Positions 56,802 through 64,000 of a stretch of DNA of 64,000 bases are shown in pieces. Every line of letters starts with the position of its first letter. The first letter of the stretch is position 1. The notes beneath the pieces are model-generated. The model made no database searches. It saw only the letters and a program-made list of their open reading frames with translations, and was not told the DNA's origin. The stretch comes from Petrolisthes cinctipes. Its lineage: Eukaryota; Arthropoda; Malacostraca; Decapoda; Porcellanidae. The DNA lies in the NCBI GenBank assembly GCA_033782935.1, contig JAWQEG010001357.1, positions 78,501-142,500 on the forward strand. The letters run 5' to 3'. The position numbers and the translations under genes were made by a program.

Positions 56802-57339
56802 ATATTTTATTTCCTTGATCTGTCTTTCAATAAAACTGTTTGAAGTCTTAGTTATTATATTGCACTTGCCAGATTTCACTACATACGGTATATTTCTACC
56901 TGTTACTTGGTAATGGCAATCAACTGTACAGATTTTGAGATTAATATAGAAACTACTGTAGGTAGGTGTAAAGGAAATATAACAGTGACAGTAGAAGTTA
57001 AAAGAATATAATGTCCTCCCAGTCAATGTCTTTGATTTATTTTCATGACAACCAGCTACCAGTAAACTATTTGTATCATGCTGTTCTTGATTTACAGTAC
57101 GGAACCTAACCTATCTTAAACTAAACTAGCCAAACCTAACCTAACCAAAAATCTATATACAATATACCAGTGATTGGTGTGATATTAAAAATATGCCCGG
57201 GGGGGGCAGCTGCCTTATCTCCACTGTTGTGTTAAATGTTTATCAACACAGTATAATAATTCACTTACCTGTCTTAGGCTGTTAATTCCTGTCTGATGTA
57301 ACTTGGTGACTGTGTCATCTCTATCAGCTGGTGGTGAGA

Positions 57340-57590
57340 CAATGTTTATTTGTTGACATTGTAATACTACGTTATGATTGGCTTACAGTACCAAGGACAT
57401 ATTGTTTCCTTCATTGTGATTGGCTGAGAGCCAGTCAGCTGGGTGGCGGGATGAACAAAACACACGGAACGAAACGGGCAGCGACGCTCGCTACGAGGAT
57501 ATCATCGTGAGCTACGATGGAGGTTATGAAGCTTTGGAGATACCAACTTATGATCCTCGTAAGCCACAATCAAATATGGCGGCTACGAGA
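57340..57590 (+). promoter_or_regulatory. Promoter-like block (repeated in the array)
   Basis: Two inverted CCAAT boxes (GATTGGCT at about 57376 and 57418), a GGCGGG box at 57445, and AATATGGCGGC near 57576, which fits the YY1 consensus often found at transcription starts. On the minus strand the CCAAT boxes are direct, and AGACAG/GTAAGTG near 57270 is a strong splice donor. The block may therefore be bidirectional. Copies lie +1,951 and +3,902 downstream. Confidence 0.45.
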
Positions 57591-57989
57591 GAGTAAAGGT
57601 GATCGTAGCGCCACCAACTTACGATGCTTTGAAGATCCCACCCCTGTACAGTCCAGTGATAATAGAGAGTGTGAAAGAATTTCTGGAAAGGGTATGGTTG
57701 AAGAGAAAATGAGTATATAGGGACGAGCAGGTTGTATAGGATATACAAAATGAAAGTATGATGTGTATACATGTATTCTTTGGTGCTGTTTTTTGTTTTC
57801 TCTCTGCAGAGTCTGCAGAGGAAGACAGTGAGAGAGCGCCGTTGCAAAGGCTACACCCGAACGCAGGTGACTCTCAGTCATCATCATGGTGGTGGTGATC
57901 TGGCAACACTTGTACACAGACAACAACACCCACGTGACCCACCACCATCACCTCCAAACATTAGACAGCTGAACTCAACACTATTATAA
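57517..57989 (+). CDS. Possible two-exon small gene in array unit 1
   Basis: The frame from 57517 reads MEVMKLWRYQLMIL to RECERISGK, where G/GTATGG may be a donor near 57690. CTCTCTGCAG precedes a second block (57811 on) whose phase fits, giving ESAEEDSERAPLQRLHPNAG. The other open frame of the second block (SLQRKTVRERRCKGYTR...) runs to 57989. No homology recognised; an untranslated transcript is equally possible. It is duplicated at 59468-59940; the third unit stops before exon 2. Confidence 0.3.
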
Positions 57990-58072
57990 TCATCATCAGA
58001 CAACAACATTAGGTAAATATTGAAAGAATTACCGTTATTGCATACGTTTTTTCTACCTACATTACCCACTTA

Positions 58073-58436
58073 GGTATTTATTGAAAGAATTACCGTTTTG
58101 TAGCAGTGTTGCCAGATCCGGCTAGGTCCCAGTATTTTGCCACGGTCATTTTCTGTACTTTACCACGGTTATTTCCCGGTAGTTTGCCCAGGTTAGGGCC
58201 CGGTAGTCTGCCCAGGTTAGGTTCCCGGTAGTCTGAAGCGGTCTAGGTTAGGTTAGGTCAGGTCAGGTAAGGTCAGGCTAATTTCAAAATGCCCCATTTG
58301 AATATGCCCTATCTTCTAAATGGGGCATTTGCGGAGAAAATGCCATAGAAGAAAATAGTCTTAGAATGGTCTAAATAAGTAGGTAATGAAGGTAGAAAAA
58401 CCGTATGCAATAACGGTAATTCATTCAATATTTACC
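58073..58436. mobile_element. E1 element, array unit 1, first of pair
   Basis: GGTATTTATTGAAAGAATTA to CATTCAATATTTACC, preceded by a 60-base piece of another E1 end at 58012-58072. The core holds three CCCGGTAGTYTG units. The copy in unit 2 is 60024-60387. Confidence 0.85.
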
Positions 58437-58752
58437 CCCACTTATTTAGACCATTCTAAGACTATTTTCTTCTATGGCATTTCCTCTGCAAATGCCCCAT
58501 TTCCAAGATATTCAAATGGGGCATTTTGAAATTAGCCTGACCTTACCTAACCTAACCTAGACCGCATCAGACTACCGGGACCTAACCTGGGCAGACTACC
58601 GGGACCTAACCTGGGCAGACTACCGGGACCTAACCTGGGCAAACTACTGGAAAATAACCGTGATAAAGTACAGGAAATGACAGGGTCAAAATACTGGGAC
58701 CTAGCCAGATCTGGCAACACTGCTACAAACGGTAATTCTTTCAATAAATACC
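58437..58752. mobile_element. E1 element, array unit 1, second of pair (opposite orientation)
   Basis: Starts inside one terminal region (CCACTTATTTAGACCATTC) and ends CAATAAATACC. With the preceding copy it forms a palindrome of about 650 bp. The copy in unit 2 is 60388-60703. Confidence 0.85.
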
Positions 58753-60023
58753 ATATTTTATTTCCTTGATCTGTCTTTCAATAAAACTGTTTGAAGTCTT
58801 AGTTATTATATTGCACTTGCCAGATTTCACTACATATGGTATATTTCTGCCTGTTACTTGGTAATGGCAATCAATTGTACAGATTTTGAGATTAATATAG
58901 AAACTACTGTAGGTAGGTGTAAAGGAAATATAACAGTGACAGTAGAAGTTAAAAGAATATAATGTCCTCCCAGTCAATGTCTTTGATTTATTTTCATGAC
59001 AACCAGCTACCAGTAAACTATTTGTATCATGCTGTTCTTGATTTACAGTACGGAACCTAACCTATCTTAAACTAAACTAGCCAAACCTAACCTAACCAAA
59101 AATCTATATACAATATACCAGTGATTGGTGTGATATTAAAAATATGCCCGGGGGGGGCAGCTGCCTTATCTCCACTGTTGTGTTAAATGTTTATCAACAC
59201 AGTATAATAATTCACTTACCTGTCTTAGGCTGTTAATTCCTGTCTGATGTAACTTGGTGACTGTGTCATCTCTATCAGCTGGTGGTGAGACAATGTTTAT
59301 TTGTTGACATTGTAATACTACGTTATGATTGGCTTACAGTACCAAGGACATATTGTTTCCTTCATTGTGATTGGCTGAGAGCCAGTCAGCTGGGTGGCGG
59401 GATGAACAAAACACACGGAACGAAACGGGCAGCGACGCTCGCTACGAGGATATCATCGTGAGCTACGATGGAGGTTATGAAGCTTTGGAGATACCAACTT
59501 ATGATCCTCGTAAGCCACAATCAAATATGGCGGCTACGAGAGAGTAAAGGTGATCGTAGCGCCACCAACTTACGATGCTTTGAAGATCCCACCCCTGTAC
59601 AGTCCAGTGATAATAGAGAGTGTGAAAGAATTTCTGGAAAGGGTATGGTTGAAGAGAAAATGAGTATATAGGGACGAGCAGGTTGTATAGGATATACAAA
59701 ATGAAAGTATGATGTGTATACATGTATTCTTTGGTGCTGTTTTTTGTTTTCTCTCTGCAGAGTCTGCAGAGGAAGACAGTGAGAGAGCGCCGTTGCAAAG
59801 GCTACACCCGAACGCGGGTGACTCTCAGTCATCATCATGGTGGTGGTGATCTGGCAACACTTGTACACAGACAACAACACCCACGTGACCCACCACCATC
59901 ACCTCCAAACATTAGACAGCTGAACTCAACACTATTATAATCATCATCAGACAACAACATTAGGTAAATATTGAAAGAATTACCGTTATTGCATACGTTT
60001 TTTCTACCTACATTACCCACTTA

Positions 60024-60703
60024 GGTATTTATTGAAAGAATTACCGTTTTGTAGCAGTGTTGCCAGATCCGGCTAGGTCCCAGTATTTTGCCACGGTCAT
60101 TTTCTGTACTTTACCACGGTTATTTCCCGGTAGTTTGCCCAGGTTAGGGCCCGGTAGTCTGCCCAGGTTAGGTTCCCGGTAGTCTGAAGCGGTCTAGGTT
60201 AGGTTAGGTCAGGTCAGGTAAGGTCAGGCTAATTTCAAAATGCCCCATTTGAATATGCCCTATCTTCTAAATGGGGCATTTGCGGAGAAAATGCCATAGA
60301 AGAAAATAGTCTTAGAATGGTCTAAATAAGTAGGTAATGAAGGTAGAAAAACCGTATGCAATAACGGTAATTCATTCAATATTTACCCCCACTTATTTAG
60401 ACCATTCTAAGACTATTTTCTTCTATGGCATTTCCTCTGCAAATGCCCCATTTCCAAGATATTCAAATGGGGCATTTTGAAATTAGCCTGACCTTACCTA
60501 ACCTAACCTAGACCGCATCAGACTACCGGGACCTAACCTGGGCAGACTACCGGGACCTAACCTGGGCAGACTACCGGGACCTAACCTGGGCAAACTACTG
60601 GAAAATAACCGTGATAAAGTACAGGAAATGACAGGGTCAAAATACTGGGACCTAGCCAGATCTGGCAACACTGCTACAAACGGTAATTCTTTCAATAAAT
60701 ACC
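60024..60703. mobile_element. E1 pair, array unit 2
   Basis: Two facing E1 copies identical in layout to 58073-58752. Confidence 0.85.
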
Positions 60704-61547
60704 ATATTTTATTTCCTTGATCTGTCTTTCAATAAAACTGTTTGAAGTCTTAGTTATTATATTGCACTTGCCAGATTTCACTACATATGGTATATTTCTG
60801 CCTGTTACTTGGTAATGGCAATCAATTGTACAGATTTTGAGATTAATATAGAAACTACTGTAGGTAGGTGTAAAGGAAATATAACAGTGACAGTAGAAGT
60901 TAAAAGAATATAATGTCCTCCCAGTCAATGTCTTTGATTTATTTTCATGACAACCAGCTACCAGTAAACTATTTGTATCATGCTGTTCTTGATTTACAGT
61001 ACGGAACCTAACCTATCTTAAACTAAACTAGCCAAACCTAACCTAACCAAAAATCTATATACAATATACCAGTGATTGGTGTGATATTAAAAATATGCCC
61101 GGGGGGGGCAGCTGCCTTATCTCCACTGTTGTGTTAAATGTTTATCAACACAGTATAATAATTCACTTACCTGTCTTAGGCTGTTAATTCCTGTCTGATG
61201 TAACTTGGTGACTGTGTCATCTCTATCAGCTGGTGGTGAGACAATGTTTATTTGTTGACATTGTAATACTACGTTATGATTGGCTTACAGTACCAAGGAC
61301 ATATTGTTTCCTTCATTGTGATTGGCTGAGAGCCAGTCAGCTGGGTGGCGGGATGAACAAAACACACGGAACGAAACGGGCAGCGACGCTCGCTACGAGG
61401 ATATCATCATGAGCTACGATGGAGGTTATGAAGCTTTGGAGATACCAACTTATGATCCTCGTAAGCCACGATCAAATATGGCGGCTACGAGAGAGTAAAG
61501 GTGATCGTAGCGCCACCAACTTACGATGCTTTGAAGATCCCACCCCT

Positions 61548-62430
61548 TGCCTGCTCACTAGGTAAAATATGAGGCATAAAGATTATATCAGCTGGTATTA
61601 ATCGAAATAATGAGTTTCTCGGTAGCTGCACCTTGGTAGGTTAAAAAGATAAGAAGCATACTGATATAACGGCAATTGTACAACTCGACATCAGTTGTTG
61701 AAATAGAATAATGGACTATAAAACTGGAAGCCTTCCACGACCAAGATTGATATCGAGTCGCGTTCGCATCTCTAAGCCCATATTTGTACAATAATGACTA
61801 ATCTTTGGTGTCTTTATATTCCACACAGTTTAAATTGATCATTATAATTTAAAGTAATGAATCACTGGCAATGAATCACTGCCTCCAACATATTAACAGA
61901 AAACAAAACACGAAAAAATAATACTGTGAAATACACCAACAATCTTATAACATTTTTCTTTTTGTTTTCATAACATTACTCTTTAAGTTTATACATATCA
62001 ATATTCTTCATACATAATTTAATACTTTATGTAGAACCCCAAAGTACCCAACAATGAACACGAATTATTTTAGTTTTCCTTAGTCGTTTGACAAATATCA
62101 ATACAATTATTATACTGTATTATTAAATCTTTTATACCTCAACCTTGGGACTGTAAGCTGTCAGTATTTGCGAGGCCCTGAGTTGCCAAAGTTTATATTT
62201 TGAATAATTATTAGGGTTAGTTAGTGACTTCATATTACTACTGTATTAAAATTAGAAAGTATTTTTTTTTTTTATCACTAAAATAAGAAAATAAAAACAT
62301 CAGTATTATTTTTTTTTACCACCATAATATCTTGAATAGAAGTCGAGTTATATTGTGACATTGAGTAAATTGCAGTTTTGGTAATACTGTATTAGCCACA
62401 CACGCTGTTGTTGTTTTCAACTGTAAAACA
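61548..62430. other. AT-rich stretch, nothing recognised
   Basis: No coding motif or RNA gene seen. Confidence 0.5.
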
Positions 62431-62552
62431 ACATTATTATTATGTTTGTCGTTTTGTAATGTAAGACTGTAACTGCAATACAATATTATTATTACTATTA
62501 TTATTATTAGGTTTGTTATTTTGCAATGTAAGACTATGTAACTGCAATACAA

Positions 62553-62593
<41 letters not shown>

Positions 62594-62775
62594 GGTTTGT
62601 TATTTTGCAATGTAAGACTGTAACTGCAATACAATATTATTATTATTATTATTAGGTTTGTTATTTTGCAATGTAAGACTATGTAACTGCAATACAACGT
62701 TATTATTATTATTATTTTGCAATGTAAGACTATGTAACTGCAATACAACATTATTATTATTATTATTATGGTTTT
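62431..62775. repeat. Compound repeat: TTGCAATGTAAGACTATG units plus ATT runs
   Basis: Five copies of a 40-bp segment (TTTGCAATGTAAGACT, GTAACTGCAATACAAC) alternate with ATT runs of different lengths. Confidence 0.88.
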
Positions 62776-62854
62776 TTTTTTTGTAATCACAGAGTCACTT
62801 GCCAGGAAATAGGGCCAGGTGAATAAATATATTGATGTCTTGTCGCTTGGAATT

Positions 62855-62990
62855 ATTTGGAGGAATCAGTTACTCCAGATTTACCAAGAACATTATTTTA
62901 AATATTGAGTAAATTATGCCATTTCTTAAGGGGTAGTTAGAGTGTTGGCATATTGGGAGTAACTGATTCCTCCAAACTCGTTCAAACAAC
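62855..62990. repeat. Interspersed motif, copies 3 and 4 in inverted order
   Basis: 62855-62893 (minus) and 62951-62990 (plus) both carry GGAGTAACTGATTCCTCCAA. Together they form an inverted pair with a 57-base spacer, next to an ATT run. Confidence 0.7.
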
Positions 62991-63244
62991 ATTATTATTA
63001 TTATTATTATTAGGTTTGTTATTATTTTTTTTTATTTATTTTTTTTTTTTTTTATTATTGTAGCCCTGTTTCCTGACATACTTTGGAGGAATCAAGGTTT
63101 ATGTATGTATGTATGTATAATCTCTCTATATATGCATCTGTATGTATGTATATATCTATCTACCTATATATGTATGTATGTATGTATGTATAAATGGTTG
63201 TATCAATATATATATGTATGTTCTTACCTATTTGTTCTTACCTA

Positions 63245-64000
63245 TTTGTATCTTTACAGGATTGAGTCAAGCTCGTAATGTCCCGTATTTTAAATCACAA
63301 TTATCATATTTTTCTTTAAAGTTATGTATGTTTTTGACACACACCACTTCTTCTGGTAATTTGTTCCATTCGTCTATTACTCTATTTGGAAAGCTATATT
63401 TCTGTACATCTTTATCTCCTCTTCTTTTAATTAATTTCTTACTGTGTCCTCTCATTGTAGGTATTCCTTGCTGACATAAGTTATCTATATCTATCTTTTC
63501 TTTTTCTGTGACACATTTGTAAACCATAATCATATCTCCTCTCTTTCGTCTTTCTTTTAGTTTAGGTAATTTTAGTTTCTTTAGTCTTTCTTCATAGGTT
63601 AGTTCTCTTAGACTTGGTAGCCATCTTGTTGCTGCTCTTTGTACTTTTTCTAATTTAGTGATATGTTTCCTTAAATGTGGGTTCCATACTACTGCAGCAT
63701 ATTCTAAGGTAGGCCTTTTAAAGGATGTTATTATTTTCTTGACCATTTCTTCATCTATATAAGTGAAGGCCACTCTCATATTTGCTAACAATGCATACAT
63801 GCTTCTCACTTTTTCATTTATATGATCATCTGGTGTTAATTTCTTATTTATCATTACCCCTAAGTCTCTTTCTTTCTCTGCTTCATTTAATATTTTGTTT
63901 CCAAGTTTGTATTGCCAATTTGGTCTTTTCTCACTTTTTCCAAACTTTATAACATGACATTTATCTGCATTAAACTCCATCTGCCATTTATTACTCCACT
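63245..64000 (-). pseudogene. CR1-like RT C-terminal part (family F), runs off the window
   Basis: The best family-F copy. The minus strand reads MEFNADKCHVIKFGKSEKR, ERDLGVMINKKLTPDDHINEK, FKRPTLEYAAVVWNPHLRKH, ITKLEKVQRAATRWLPSLREL, YEERLKKLKLPKLKERRKRGD and SFPNRVIDEWNKLPEEVVCVKN. It ends YGTLRA-stop near 63267. It is the thumb/C-terminal part of an RT of the CR1/Jockey superfamily. It is open for 237 residues to at least 63980; the RT core lies beyond the window, so whether the element is intact cannot be judged. Confidence 0.85.

Larger units (their letters stand above)
56802..61547. repeat. 1,951-bp tandem array, about 2.4 copies
   Basis: Units at 56802-58752 and 58753-60703, and a partial one at 60704-61547. 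Spacing is exactly 1,951 bases at every landmark checked. Only scattered single-base differences were noticed (for example GCAGGTG/GCGGGTG, CATCGTG/CATCATG). Units 2 and 3 share variants against unit 1. Each full unit contains a promoter-like block, a short exon pair and two E1 elements facing each other. Confidence 0.95.

Overview
This window looks like nuclear DNA of an arthropod, most probably a decapod crustacean. The reasons are degenerate TTAGG-type (arthropod telomere-like) arrays, very dense microsatellites (ATT, TA, GT, CT), a Copia element resembling the crustacean GalEa group, and CR1-like, I-clade, Penelope-like and Harbinger elements packed inside one another. No bacterial or phage signature, tRNA, rRNA or CRISPR array was seen. 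Most of the 64 kb is transposon sequence at different stages of decay; only a few stretches may be host-gene exons. Organism and family names come from pattern recognition, not database searches.

Layout. 1-4.35 kb: a Penelope-like retroelement (RT plus GIY-YIG endonuclease) split by a 1.4-kb DNA transposon, with a hammerhead-ribozyme-like motif near its 3' end. 4.5-10.2 kb: a decayed Ty3/gypsy element with LTRs, a PBS and a polypurine tract. 10.9-14 kb: decayed non-LTR pieces and minisatellites. 15.2-20.7 kb: a nearly intact two-ORF I-clade non-LTR element on the minus strand. 20.9-22.1 kb: a HARBI1-like transposase relic. 23.1-26.6 kb: a TTAGG-like array carrying an LTR-like insertion that itself carries a second one, each with 4-bp target duplications. 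26.6-34.7 kb: a palindrome with arms of about 2.9 kb, each carrying THAP-domain exons behind a CRE-containing start region. 35.4-36.5 kb: copies of a short inverted-repeat element, here called E1, inside a 75-bp repeat. 36.4-44.1 kb: two CR1-like elements interrupted by at least six later insertions. 44.4-47.3 kb: CCTAACC-like array, E1 pieces and degenerate satellites. 47.4-52.3 kb: CR1-like 3' ends and a Copia element. 52.4-54.9 kb: transposase and non-LTR fragments. 55.2-56.3 kb: unidentified exons on the minus strand. 56.8-61.5 kb: a 1,951-bp unit repeated about 2.4 times, containing a promoter-like block. 61.5-64 kb: AT-rich DNA and a CR1-like RT running off the edge.

How the parts relate. 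Several insertions can be subtracted exactly. Removing the transposon at 2165-3589, the MITE at 42303-42831 or the Tigger-like element at 37727-38774, each with one target-site copy, rejoins the flanking frame, so relative insertion order can be read off. The least familiar material is the E1 family. Its core is built of short units related to the flanking TTAGG-like arrays, it appears in pairs inside the tandem array, and a second inverted-repeat family inside the THAP palindrome shares the same core units.
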